From contig NZ_WMBA01000005.1 in assembly GCF_009707865.1 (NCBI RefSeq), positions 124,001-188,000 of the forward strand: DNA of 64,000 nt, written 5' to 3'. Each line of letters starts with the position of its first letter. The first letter of the stretch is position 1. Source of the DNA: Amycolatopsis pithecellobii (GTDB lineage Bacteria; Actinomycetota; Actinomycetes; Mycobacteriales; Pseudonocardiaceae). The translations under genes were made by a program, and so were the position numbers. A model generated the notes under the pieces. The model searched no databases, was not told the DNA's origin, and saw only the letters and a list, made by a program, of their open reading frames with translations. Shown here piece after piece: positions 45,770 to 54,569 of this stretch.

Positions 45770-46887
45770 GCCGTGTACCCCAATCGTTTCGCCGCAAGGC
45801 CGGTGAGGATCTCGTTCGTCCCACCGCCGATACCGAGGATACGGACGTCGCGGTAGTGGCGCTCCACTTCGGACTCTCGCAGGTAGCCGAGCCCACCGTG
45901 CAGCTGCACCGCCTCGCTGACCACCCACTCGGCGACCTCGACCGCGCTGTTCTTGGCGAAGCAGGCTTCGGCGATGACGTCCTCCCCCGCCACGTATCGT
46001 TCGGCGACGTGTCGCGTGTAGACCCGGGCGAGATCGATTTTCCTTGCCATGTCGGTCAATTTGTGCTGCACGATTTGCCGCGAGATGAGCGGACGGCCGA
46101 AGGTCTCGCGCAGGCGGCACCAGCCGAGCGTGAGATCGAGCGCGCGCTGCGCGGTCGCGTAGGCCTGCACGGCGAGCGAGACGCGTTCGGTGACGAACTG
46201 CGTGGCGATGTGCGCGAACCCGCCGTTCTCCTCGCCGACGAGGTTCGCCACCGGCACTCGGACATCCACATAGGACAGTTCCGCGGTATCGGAGCAGTGC
46301 CAGCCCATCTTCTCGAGCCTGCGGCCGACGGTGAACCCCGGCGTGCCGCGCTCGACGATGAGCAGGGAGATCCCGTGCGGGCCGGCCCCGCCGGTGCGCA
46401 CGGCCGTGGTGACGAAATCTGCGCGGCAGCCCGAAGTGATGAACGCCTTGGCACCATTGACGATGTAGTGGTCTCCGTCGCGACGAGCGGTGGTACGGAT
46501 CCCCGCGACATCCGAGCCACCGCCGGGCTCGGTGATGGCCAGCGCGCCGATCAGCTCACCGGACAGGGTCGGCCGCACCCAGCGGTCGAGCTGCCCGGGA
46601 TCACCGCTCGCGACGATATGGGGCAGCGCGATTCCGCAGGTGAACAGCGAGGCGATCAGGCCACCGGAACCGCCGGCGTAGAGGATCTCCTCGGTCACCG
46701 TGATTGCGTCCAGGAATGTTCCCCCGCCACCGCCGGCGTGCTCCGGAAACGACACTCCGAGCAACCCGAGCTCGCCGGCCTTGCGGTGCAGCTCGCGCGG
46801 CAGCTCCCCGGCACGTTCCCACTCGTCCAGATGCGGCAGCACCTCGTTCTCGGTGAAGCGCCGCACCAGCTCCCGCAGCTCCCTCAC
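45766..46887 (-). CDS. Acyl-CoA dehydrogenase, citronellyl/LCAD-like
   Basis: 373 residues. ALAITEPGGGSDVAGIRTTA and YIVNGAKAFITSG are the flavin motifs. The end reads LGIGGGTNEILTGLAAKRLG, with Gly in place of the MCAD-type Glu; the Glu of FVTERVSLAVQ sits where LCAD and citronellyl-CoA dehydrogenases keep their base. With AtuA-like and carboxylase neighbours, oxidation of a beta-branched acyl-CoA is likely. GTG start overlaps the AtuA-like stop by 4 nt. Confidence 0.85.
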   Translation of the reverse strand: MRELRELVRRFTENEVLPHLDEWERAGELPRELHRKAGELGLLGVSFPEHAGGGGGTFLDAITVTEEILYAGGSGGLIASLFTCGIALPHIVASGDPGQLDRWVRPTLSGELIGALAITEPGGGSDVAGIRTTARRDGDHYIVNGAKAFITSGCRADFVTTAVRTGGAGPHGISLLIVERGTPGFTVGRRLEKMGWHCSDTAELSYVDVRVPVANLVGEENGGFAHIATQFVTERVSLAVQAYATAQRALDLTLGWCRLRETFGRPLISRQIVQHKLTDMARKIDLARVYTRHVAERYVAGEDVIAEACFAKNSAVEVAEWVVSEAVQLHGGLGYLRESEVERHYRDVRILGIGGGTNEILTGLAAKRLGYTA

Positions 46888-48557
46888 GCCGGGACCTCCA
46901 GGTACCGCGACCGCAGCCATTCGCCGAGCGCCTTGGCCTGCGGGTCGAATCGCGCCTGAGCCGCGACACCTTGGCCGAGTAGCCCGGTCACGACGAAGTT
47001 GAGCGCGCGCAGGTTCGGCAGCACATGACGGCGGACCGGCAGCGGCGCCGTTTCCGGCAGCAGCCGCTGGAACGTCTCGACGGTGAGGGTGTTCGCGAGC
47101 CAGCGCCACGAGTCTTCCGATCGTGCCCACACGCCGAGGTTCGCGTCACCGCCCTTGTCCCCGCTGCGCGCGCCGGCCACCGTACCCAGCGGCGCTCGTT
47201 TCGTCGCGCCCCGGAACGGTTCCGGCAACGCCGGTTCGTCCACATCAGACAGTTCTACGGTTTCGCCGGGGGGCGCGATGTCCACCCGGGTACCATCGGG
47301 CAGCACCGCGATATGCGGCACGGCCTTCGCGTCCACAAAGGACGCGGTGTAGACGCCGTAGGGCGAGGCGTCCGATGGCGGCGCGGTCACGTGGAAGCCG
47401 GGATAGCTCGCCAGTGCCAGCTCGATCGCCGCACCGCTGAACGCGCGCCCGGCGACCTGGGGATCCGCGTCCTTCACCGCGCAGTGCAGCAAAGCGCTCG
47501 CCCGCTGCTCGGTGTCGGCGTCCTCGTGCTCGGTCCGGGCCAGTGTCCAGCGGATCTCCGTGGGCCGCACGGAAAGCGCGGCCTCCAGTTGCTCGCGCAC
47601 CAGCGCGGCCTTCGCGTCGATGTCGAGCCCGGTCAGCACGAACGTGGTCTCGTTGCGGAACCCGCCGAGCCGGTTGAGCGCGACCTTGACCGCGGACGGT
47701 GGCGGTTCCCCGCGGGCGCCGGTGATGCGGACGCGATCCTGCCCATCCTGATGCAGGGCAACGGAATCGAACCGGGCGGTCACGTCGGGCCCCGGGTAAC
47801 GCGCGCCCGTGATCTCATACAGCAGCTGCGCGGTCACCGTGCCGGTGGTCACCGCTCCCCCGGTGCCGGGATGTTTGGTGATCACGCTGGAGCCGTCCGC
47901 GTCGATCTCGGCGATCGGGAACCCGGGCGCACCCAGCTCGTGCTCGGTGAAGAACGCGTAGTTGCCGCCGGTGGCCTGCGCCCCGCACTCGACGACGTGC
48001 CCGGCAACGACCGCGCCGGCGAGCGCGTCGTAGTCCCCGCGCCCCCAGCCGTAGTGCGCGGCGGCCGGCCCGACGACCAGTGACGCGTCGGTGACGCGCC
48101 CGGTCACCACGACGTCGGCACCGGCGTTCAGGCATTCGACGATGCCCCACGCGCCGAGATAAGCGTTGGCTGTCAAGGGATTTCCGAGACCCAGTTCGGC
48201 GGCGCGCGGGAGCAGGTCGTCACCCTCCACCTGCGCGACGGCGACGTCGAGCCCGAGGCGCGAAGCCAGGTCCCGGATCGCGCCGGCCAGCCCGGCCGGG
48301 TTCAAGCCACCCGCGTTGGTGACGATCCTGACGCCCTTTTCCTTGGCCAGACCGAGGTTTTCTTCGAGCTGGCGCAGGAATGTTCTGGCGTAGCCGCGAT
48401 GAGCGTCCTTGAGCCGGTCGCGACCGAGGATCAGCATGGTCAGCTCGGCGAGGTAATCCCCGGTGAGGTAGTCGAGCGGGCCACCGGTCAGCATCTGGCG
48501 CACGGCGGAGAAGCGGTCGCCGTAGAAACCGGAAGCGTTGCCGATGCGCACGCTCAT
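46884..48557 (-). CDS. AtuA-like protein (DUF1446)
   Basis: 557 residues. Starts RIGNASGFYGDRFSA and contains LTGDYLAELTMLILGRDR, RIVTNAGGLNPAGLA and TGRVTDASLVVGPAAAHYGW, the marks of AtuA/DUF1446 proteins. AtuA is encoded with geranyl-CoA carboxylase in acyclic terpene catabolism, but its reaction is not established. A C-terminal small domain (about 460-557; GARSGDKGGDANLGVWAR) is included here as one chain. ATG overlaps the TIGR03084 stop by 4 nt. Confidence 0.87.
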   Translation of the reverse strand: MSVRIGNASGFYGDRFSAVRQMLTGGPLDYLTGDYLAELTMLILGRDRLKDAHRGYARTFLRQLEENLGLAKEKGVRIVTNAGGLNPAGLAGAIRDLASRLGLDVAVAQVEGDDLLPRAAELGLGNPLTANAYLGAWGIVECLNAGADVVVTGRVTDASLVVGPAAAHYGWGRGDYDALAGAVVAGHVVECGAQATGGNYAFFTEHELGAPGFPIAEIDADGSSVITKHPGTGGAVTTGTVTAQLLYEITGARYPGPDVTARFDSVALHQDGQDRVRITGARGEPPPSAVKVALNRLGGFRNETTFVLTGLDIDAKAALVREQLEAALSVRPTEIRWTLARTEHEDADTEQRASALLHCAVKDADPQVAGRAFSGAAIELALASYPGFHVTAPPSDASPYGVYTASFVDAKAVPHIAVLPDGTRVDIAPPGETVELSDVDEPALPEPFRGATKRAPLGTVAGARSGDKGGDANLGVWARSEDSWRWLANTLTVETFQRLLPETAPLPVRRHVLPNLRALNFVVTGLLGQGVAAQARFDPQAKALGEWLRSRYLEVPA

Positions 48558-49342
48558 CCGAACTGGCCCGGCTTCCGCCCTTCACCGGGCTGCCCGGCGA
48601 ACGCCTGCGCTATCCGGAGCCATTCCTCCGCGTCCGGCCCGGTCGCGACCAGGTCGGTGTCCGCGAGATGGCGGCGCTGCGTGACCACCAAACAGAAGTC
48701 GAGCGCGCTGCCGGTCACCCGCTGCGCGGCGTCCTCGGGCCCGTACGTCCACAGTTGCCCGTCCGGGGCGCGCAATTCCACCCGGAACTCTTCGGTGGGC
48801 GGGGCGAGCGAATGCACGGAGAACGCGAAGTCCCGCGTGCGCACACCGAACCGCGCGATCTGCCGCAGGCCCGTCCCGGGCTCGTGCCGCAGCCCCAACG
48901 CGTCGTGCACGTCCTGCGAGTGCGCCCACGTCTCCATCAACCGCGCGGTCGCCATCGACGCCGCGCTCATCGGCGGCCCGTACCACGGGAACTTGGCGCC
49001 CGGCGGCGCTTCCCGCAACGCGGCCGCCAGCTCGTCACGCCCCGCACGCCAGCGCGCGAGCAACTCGTCACGCGGTGTCCGGCCCCATTCGAGCGCTTCG
49101 TTGTGGACGTAGTCCTCGCCGCCGAGGAGCGCCCGCTTGATCTCCTCGTCGAACTCGTCGGGCGTGCGCACCGAAAGCAGCGCCCTCGAGTCCGTCCACG
49201 CCAGATGTGCGATCTGGTCGGCGATTGCCCAGCCCTCGGCCGGGGTCGGCGTGGCCCAGTCCGTGTCCGGGCCGGCCACGATGTCGTCGAGCCGGCGGCA
49301 TTCCGCCGCGAGGTCATCCAGGATTGGTCGCAGGTCCACCAC
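48554..49342 (-). CDS. TIGR03084-type DinB-fold metal protein
   Basis: 262 residues with the DinB/maleylpyruvate-isomerase fold in the first 170: DWATPTPAEGWAIADQIAHLAW (His ligand near 43, split over two strands) and METWAHSQDVHDALG (two more His). The TIGR03084 family is regularly found next to AtuA-like and carboxylase genes in actinobacteria. GAGGAGG precedes GTG 49342, the promoter-proximal start of the eight-gene operon. It may be a mycothiol- or metal-dependent step; the reaction is unknown. Confidence 0.82.
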   Translation of the reverse strand: MVDLRPILDDLAAECRRLDDIVAGPDTDWATPTPAEGWAIADQIAHLAWTDSRALLSVRTPDEFDEEIKRALLGGEDYVHNEALEWGRTPRDELLARWRAGRDELAAALREAPPGAKFPWYGPPMSAASMATARLMETWAHSQDVHDALGLRHEPGTGLRQIARFGVRTRDFAFSVHSLAPPTEEFRVELRAPDGQLWTYGPEDAAQRVTGSALDFCLVVTQRRHLADTDLVATGPDAEEWLRIAQAFAGQPGEGRKPGQFG

Positions 49343-49454
49343 GGTGCTCGCCTCCTCACTCCTGAGGGTGACACCGGCATCCGGATAAATCAAGCGCGCA
49401 TGATTGTTTTTGCGCCGCTTGTTCTCGCCGGCATGCGGCGGGAACCTGGATGAC

Positions 49455-50876
49455 GTGACGATCAGAGACCGGATCCCGCCGCTCACCTCGATCCCCCTCC
49501 CCCGGGCCGTGGACCGGCGGTGGCTGACCAAACGGTGGCCGGTCCGCGAGTTCGCCACCCCGCCAGCGGGCAGCGGCCTCAAACCGGTGCTCGGTGACGC
49601 GGGCGCCCCGCTGCTCGGGCACACGCTGGACTCCATGCGGTTCGGTGTGGACTTCGCGCTGCACCGGTACGAGACCTACGGCCCGGTGTCGTGGCTGGGC
49701 ATCTTCGGCCGGCGGTTCGTCATGCTGGCCGGCCCCGAGGCCACCCAGGTCGCACTGGCGAACAAGGACAAGGCGTTCTCGCAGGAGGCGTGGCGGTTCT
49801 TCCTCGACCGCTTCTTCTACCGCGGTCTGATGCTGCTGGACTTCGACGAGCACCACCTGCACCGGCGGATCATGCAGGTGGCCTTCACGCGGGACCGGCT
49901 CACCGGCTACGCGCGGCAGTTCGCGCCGGTGCTGCGTGAAGGTGTCGCACGATGGCCGGAGCAGCCGCGGCTGTACTGGGCCCTCAAGCAACTGACCCTC
50001 GACGTCGCGACGCGGGTCTTCATGGCCATGCCCGGCGACGCGGGCACGGCGCGGATCAACCGCGCGTTCGTCGACTCCGTTCGCGCCCCGACTTCGCTGG
50101 TGCGGCTCCCGGTGCCGGGCGGACGCTGGGCCGCGGGCCTCGCCGGGCGCCGGGTCCTCGAGCGCTACTTCACGGAGAGCCTGCCCGCCAAGCGAGCGGC
50201 CGACGGTGACGACCTGTTTTCCGTGCTGTGCCGCGCAACCGGTGAGGACGGCGAACGGTTCAGCGACGCCGACGTCGTCAACCACATGATCTTCCTGATG
50301 ATGGCCGCACACGACACCAGCACGATCACGGCCACCGCGGTCGCCTACCACCTGGCCAAACACCCGCAATGGCAGGAACGGGCGCGCGAGGAGTCCCTCG
50401 CCCTCGGCGACGAGCTGCCGGACCTGGCGGCGCTGGACCGGCTGGAAACCCTGGACCTTGTGATCAAGGAGTCGCTGCGGCTCACCGCGCCCGTCCCGTC
50501 GCTCCCGCGCATGGCCGTCAAGGACGTCGACGTGCTCGGCCACTACGTCCCAGCCGGCACGCTCGTGACAATCTCGCCGAACACCAACCACTACTCCCCC
50601 GGGCACTGGACCGACCCGCGCGCCTTCGACCCCGAGCGCTTCGCCGAGGGGCGCCGCGAGGACAAGTCACACCGCTACGCGTGGATGCCGTTCGGGGGCG
50701 GGGTGCACAAGTGCATCGGGCTGCATTTCGGCCTGTTCGAGGTCAAGGCGCTGCTGCACGAGATGCTGCGCGCGTACCGGTGGTCCGTCCCGGCCGGCTA
50801 CCGGCTGCGATGGGACTACGTGTCACTGCCCGTGCCCGTCGACGGCCTCCCCGTGAGTCTTACCCGGAGCAGATAG
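49455..50876 (+). CDS. Cytochrome P450
   Basis: 473 residues. The heme ligand is Cys420 in FGGGVHKCIGLHFG, the I-helix has MMAAHDTSTITATA (acid-alcohol pair), the K-helix ExxR is KESLR, and PFAM-type FDPERFAEGRRED precedes the heme loop. GTG 49455 gives a normal N-terminus; there is no membrane anchor, so it uses separate ferredoxin partners that are not encoded nearby. Divergent from the carboxylase operon across 112 nt, which could mean joint use in the same terpenoid or lipid pathway. Confidence 0.87.
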   Translation: MTIRDRIPPLTSIPLPRAVDRRWLTKRWPVREFATPPAGSGLKPVLGDAGAPLLGHTLDSMRFGVDFALHRYETYGPVSWLGIFGRRFVMLAGPEATQVALANKDKAFSQEAWRFFLDRFFYRGLMLLDFDEHHLHRRIMQVAFTRDRLTGYARQFAPVLREGVARWPEQPRLYWALKQLTLDVATRVFMAMPGDAGTARINRAFVDSVRAPTSLVRLPVPGGRWAAGLAGRRVLERYFTESLPAKRAADGDDLFSVLCRATGEDGERFSDADVVNHMIFLMMAAHDTSTITATAVAYHLAKHPQWQERAREESLALGDELPDLAALDRLETLDLVIKESLRLTAPVPSLPRMAVKDVDVLGHYVPAGTLVTISPNTNHYSPGHWTDPRAFDPERFAEGRREDKSHRYAWMPFGGGVHKCIGLHFGLFEVKALLHEMLRAYRWSVPAGYRLRWDYVSLPVPVDGLPVSLTRSR

Positions 50877-51000
50877 CCTGTGCTGAAATGGGCGAACCGC
50901 GTCCGGGCGCGTTCCTGCGCGGCAACCTGAATGGTCACGAAAAGTAACGACGTTTACACTGATCACCACTCGTTCAGCCGGTAGACAGTGCCAGCCCCAG

Positions 51001-51018
51001 GTGATGGCGTGACATCAC
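51001..51018. promoter_or_regulatory. Inverted repeat GTGATG-N6-CATCAC
   Basis: Perfect 6-bp arms, 88-105 nt upstream of the PAS-GGDEF-EAL gene in a 229-bp gap. The gap also holds GTAA-N6-TTAC at 50944-50957, which loosely recalls BldD-type sites. No coding sequence or known riboswitch fold is evident. Confidence 0.35.
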
Positions 51019-51105
51019 TCCGGGTAGGTACCGGACCGACGGGCCGCGTGTGCACGCTCCCGCCGGGGCTGACCTGGCTGTTTTCCGTACGACAAGAGGT
51101 GAAGC

Positions 51106-52947
51106 GTGCCGGAACCTGGTGGGGCGCCAGGATTGGCGGAGTTCGTGCGGCACTGGGCCGCACGGCTCGCCGACACGGATGGGGTAGCGCTGCCGGCCGA
51201 GCGCCTCGAAACGCTCGTGCGCGAGATCGCCTGCGACGCCACGAAGGCCGACCCCGGGCGGGAAGCGGCCATCCGGCGGTTCACCACGCTCTACGCCACC
51301 TCCCCCATGGGTATCGCACTGGCCGGCCCCTCCGGCGAAATCGTCGAGGTCAACACCGCGTTCGGCGAGTTCCTCGGGCAGAAACCGGAGGACCTGCGCG
51401 GGCGGCATCTCACCGAACTCGGCTTCTCCCGCCGCGATGCCGAGCGGCTGCGGACCGGCCTCGAGGAACTGGCCGAGACCGAGCTCGAGGAGTACCGGGA
51501 ACGCGTCCAGCTGGCCCATGCCGACACCGCCGGGACGTGGGCCGACATCACGATCGCGGCGCTGCCCGGCGACCGCCCCGGCTCGGTGTACCCGGTACTG
51601 ATGGTGCTGGACGCGAACGAGATCCACTCCCTGCAGGAGACGCTGCGGCACCAGAGCGTGCACGATCCGCTGACCGGACTGTCCAACGGCTCCCGGTTCA
51701 AGACGATGCTCGAAGCCGCGCTCAACCCGGCCGCGCGGGACCAGATCGCCTTGGTGTACCTGGACATCGACGGGTTCAAGGTGATCAACGACGGGCTCGG
51801 CGCCGGCGTCGGGGACAAGGTGCTGCGCGGGGTCGCGCACAAGCTCAACGACGTGTTCGCCGGGCAGGACACGCTGGTGGCGCGGCTGTCCGGGGACGGG
51901 TTCGGCATCCTGGTGCGCGGCAAGCTGAACACCCGCGACGTGATCGACCTCGTGGAGCGGGCGCTGGAGGACCTCGGCGAGCCGATCTACGTCGACGAGC
52001 TGGGCATCGGAGTCAGCGCGAGTGCCGGCATCGTGGTCCGTGACGTCACCGACGGCGGGCCCGAGGACCTGCAACGCGCGGCCGAAATCGCCCTGCACCG
52101 GGCGAAGGAGGCCGGCAAGGCGCAGTGGATGCTGTTCGACCCGGAGCTCGACGCGCGTGACCGGGCCCGCTACCGGCTCGGCGCGGAAATCGCCGGCGCG
52201 CTGGAGAACGGCCAGTTCTCGCTGATCTACCAGCCCACGATGCGGCTCGCCGACCGCCGGATCGCGGCCGTCAACGCGGGTTTGCGCTGGCACCATCGCG
52301 AGCAGGGCGTGCTGGACTCCGACGAGTTCTATCCGCTGGCCGACGTCACGGGGATGACGATCCCGCTCGGCAAGTGGCTGCTCACCCGGTCGCTCGCGGA
52401 GGCGGCCCGGTGGCGCAAACGCTACGGCGAGGCTGCGCCGGAGGTGTGCGTAAGGCTGCCGCGGCGGCTTGCGATCGACCCCGATCTGGTGCGCTTGGTG
52501 AAGGACCAGCTGGACCGCCACGGGCTGCCCGCGCAGGCGCTGCGCCTGTGCACCGACAGTGAGTCGATCCTGGACCCGCGTGGGGAGGTGCTGGAGTCGC
52601 TGTCGGTGTTGTCGGAGCTGGGCGCGAAACTGGTGCTGGCGGTCAGTGGGTCGGCGGATCTGGAGCTGATCCCGCGGCACGGGTTGAAGGTGCAGCACGT
52701 GATCCTGGCCGGCGCGGTGGTTGACGCCATCGCCGACGGCGAGGACCCGGCCGCCGCCCGGCACCTCGACCAGCTCATCGCACGAGCGCGCGAGCTGAAC
52801 CTGCGGATCGGCGCCGAAGGCGTGACGAGTGCCGAACAAGCGGACCGGCTACGCGCGCACGGCGTGATCGCCGTCCGCGGCCCGTACATCGCGACCTCGG
52901 TCACCGATGACGAGGTCGACGAGCTGATCGACAACGGCCAGGTGTAG
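51106..52947 (+). CDS. PAS-GGDEF-EAL protein with degenerate active sites
   Basis: 613 residues: helical N-terminus (1-60), PAS domain (about 62-175), GGDEF domain (about 180-340, HDPLTGLSN) and EAL domain (about 360-605). The diguanylate cyclase motif is SGDGF (263-267), not GGDEF. The EAL signature reads NAGLRW (about 389), the expected Asn, DDFG and Lys positions are replaced (VCVRLPR, SGSADLEL, VQHVILAG), and only AEGV (570-573) remains. It is probably a c-di-GMP or ligand effector with no turnover. GTG follows AAGAGGTGAAGC. Confidence 0.85.
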   Translation: MPEPGGAPGLAEFVRHWAARLADTDGVALPAERLETLVREIACDATKADPGREAAIRRFTTLYATSPMGIALAGPSGEIVEVNTAFGEFLGQKPEDLRGRHLTELGFSRRDAERLRTGLEELAETELEEYRERVQLAHADTAGTWADITIAALPGDRPGSVYPVLMVLDANEIHSLQETLRHQSVHDPLTGLSNGSRFKTMLEAALNPAARDQIALVYLDIDGFKVINDGLGAGVGDKVLRGVAHKLNDVFAGQDTLVARLSGDGFGILVRGKLNTRDVIDLVERALEDLGEPIYVDELGIGVSASAGIVVRDVTDGGPEDLQRAAEIALHRAKEAGKAQWMLFDPELDARDRARYRLGAEIAGALENGQFSLIYQPTMRLADRRIAAVNAGLRWHHREQGVLDSDEFYPLADVTGMTIPLGKWLLTRSLAEAARWRKRYGEAAPEVCVRLPRRLAIDPDLVRLVKDQLDRHGLPAQALRLCTDSESILDPRGEVLESLSVLSELGAKLVLAVSGSADLELIPRHGLKVQHVILAGAVVDAIADGEDPAAARHLDQLIARARELNLRIGAEGVTSAEQADRLRAHGVIAVRGPYIATSVTDDEVDELIDNGQV

Positions 52948-52995
52948 CCGGCCGACCCCGGTGCCTTGACGGCGGGCGCGGGGCCCGTCTCGGTA

Positions 52996-53538
52996 TCAGC
53001 TGCCTGGTGCCATGAGCCGCCAGAAGATGTGGGTGCCGGTGCTCGCCGTGCCGCCCGGGAGTTCCGCCGGACGCGATGCGACGCGGGTGAAGCCCAGCCG
53101 GGCCGGGATCAGACCACTGCGCTCGTTCGCCGCGTCGTGCCGGATTTCCACCCTGGCGGCGCCGATCCGGAACGCCTCCACCGTCAGCAGCGCCGCCGCC
53201 CGGGTGGCCAGACCCCGCCCCGTGTAGGGCTTTCCGACCCAGTAGCCGATCTCCAGCCCGCCTTCGCCGATCCGCGTCATCAGGCTGCACGAGCCCATGA
53301 TCTCGTCCCCCGCGCTCACGATGGCGTACGAGAACGCCTCACCGGCACGCCACTCGCGCCGGGCCGCGGTCAGGAACAGCACGGCGTCGGCCTCGCTGTA
53401 CCCACCCACGGCCCACGGCATGAACGGCGCCAGATGGTCCAGCGACTCGTTCACCGCGCGGTGCATCGCCGCCGCGTCCGCGGTGCGCCACCGGCGAAGC
53501 CGGACCTCGCCATCGGACAGCTCGGGTGCGGGCTCCAT
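52996..53538 (-). CDS. GNAT acetyltransferase, RimJ/RimL-like
   Basis: 180 residues: N-terminal LSDGEVRLRRWRTADAAAM, ending of the acetyl-CoA site IGYWVGKPYTGRGLATRAAA (about 105-124) and IRHDAANERSGLIPARLGF. The order matches RimJ/RimL-type N-acetyltransferases, which modify protein N-termini or small amines. The gene follows a 261-bp space filled with a tandem hairpin repeat. Confidence 0.82.
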   Translation of the reverse strand: MEPAPELSDGEVRLRRWRTADAAAMHRAVNESLDHLAPFMPWAVGGYSEADAVLFLTAARREWRAGEAFSYAIVSAGDEIMGSCSLMTRIGEGGLEIGYWVGKPYTGRGLATRAAALLTVEAFRIGAARVEIRHDAANERSGLIPARLGFTRVASRPAELPGGTASTGTHIFWRLMAPGS

Positions 53539-53581
53539 ACCCCGATGCTGCCCGACGCCACCGCCCGCCCGCACCGCATTT

Positions 53582-53795
53582 ACCGATCCGGCCGAAAGGA
53601 GGCGGTACGGTCCGCAGCCCACCAGCCCGCAGACACCCGTCTCCGCCGTGACTGCCGCCGGATCGGTAAACCAACAGCACAGCACCGATCCGGCCGAAAG
53701 GAGGCGGTACGGTCCGCAGCCCACCAGCCCGCAGACACCCGTCTCCGCCGTGACTGCCGCCGGATCGGTAACCAACAGCACAGCACCGATCCGGC
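53582..53795. repeat. Tandem hairpin repeat, two copies plus partial third
   Basis: Two nearly identical units begin at 53582 and 53684 (spacing 102, then 101 nt to a third start at 53785). Each unit is 86 bp, bounded by ACCGATCCGGC and its exact complement GCCGGATCGGT, with the same interior, and is followed by AACCAACAGCACAGC. The third unit keeps only its left arm and stops at the SIS stop codon. On RNA each unit would form a long hairpin between the SIS and GNAT genes. Confidence 0.85.
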
Positions 53796-53799
53796 CCGA

Positions 53800-54501
53800 T
53801 CAAGCCAGCGCGGGAATCCGGGACCGGTAGTGCTCGAACAACGACGCGTTCGCCTCGTCGCCGCCCTCGACGTTGGAGCTGCGCCACAGCGGCGCGTCTT
53901 CGGCGAGCGTGATCACCTTGGCCAGCACCGAATTCCACAGGTACGCGTTGAGAATCGTCGACAGCGCGGCCGTTCGAGGCTCGCCGGCCGGGAAGCTGGC
54001 GTCGCCGGGGCGGACACCGGTGTCGAGTACGACGTCGGCCTCCTCGATGAGCGTGCTGCCGGCACGCCGGGGCGCCGCGGCCACCGACTCCCGTGAGCTG
54101 ACCGCGATCACCGGCACCCCCGCCACGCGCGCGGCCCGCGCGAGTTCGACCGGGTACGGGTTCACGCCGGAGGTGGAGAACACGACCAGCACGTCGTCGG
54201 GGCCGAGCGGCTTGTCCGCCAGCACCTCGGCAGCCAGCCCGCTGCGCCGCTCGGCACTCGTGCTCGCCTGCGCGCCGTGCAGCGGCAGCAGCTGCTGGTG
54301 GTAGAGCGGATACACACAGGCCAGCCCCCCGGCCCGGTAGAACGTCTCCGCCACGGCGGCCAGCGAGTGGCCCGCACCCGCGGTGAAGATCAACCCATCC
54401 GCGCGCAGGCTCTTGACCACCAGTTCGGCGGCCCGCGCGACCTGTCCGGCGTTGTTCGCCTCGGCGGTGCGGACCGCCTCCGTCACCAGATCTTCTATCA
54501 C
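53800..54501 (-). CDS. SIS-domain protein
   Basis: 233 residues with a phosphosugar-binding SIS fold: FTAGAGHSLAAVAETFYRAGG (about 38-58), VLVVFSTSGVNPYPVELARAA and PVIAVSSRES. It resembles the stand-alone UPF0309-type SIS proteins that isomerise or sense phosphosugars. GTG start. The operon continues, after the hairpin repeat, to a GNAT acetyltransferase, a pairing that could suit amino-sugar metabolism. Confidence 0.82.
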   Translation of the reverse strand: MIEDLVTEAVRTAEANNAGQVARAAELVVKSLRADGLIFTAGAGHSLAAVAETFYRAGGLACVYPLYHQQLLPLHGAQASTSAERRSGLAAEVLADKPLGPDDVLVVFSTSGVNPYPVELARAARVAGVPVIAVSSRESVAAAPRRAGSTLIEEADVVLDTGVRPGDASFPAGEPRTAALSTILNAYLWNSVLAKVITLAEDAPLWRSSNVEGGDEANASLFEHYRSRIPALA

Positions 54502-54569
54502 CTGGGTAGATTAGCCACGCGAAGCGTGTCCATGGGGGTGGCGGTCGGGCGAGGGGCTGGCGAGCGAGA

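Noticed and set aside
50888-50947. A 19-codon ORF (MGEPRPGAFLRGNLNGHEK) after the P450 gene
   Set aside because: No ribosome site, no coupling and no known leader-peptide pattern; too short to support.
52948-52995. GACGG/CCGTC stem between the convergent PAS-GGDEF-EAL and GNAT genes as a terminator
   Set aside because: Only five pairs with a long loop in very GC-rich sequence; not distinguishable from background.
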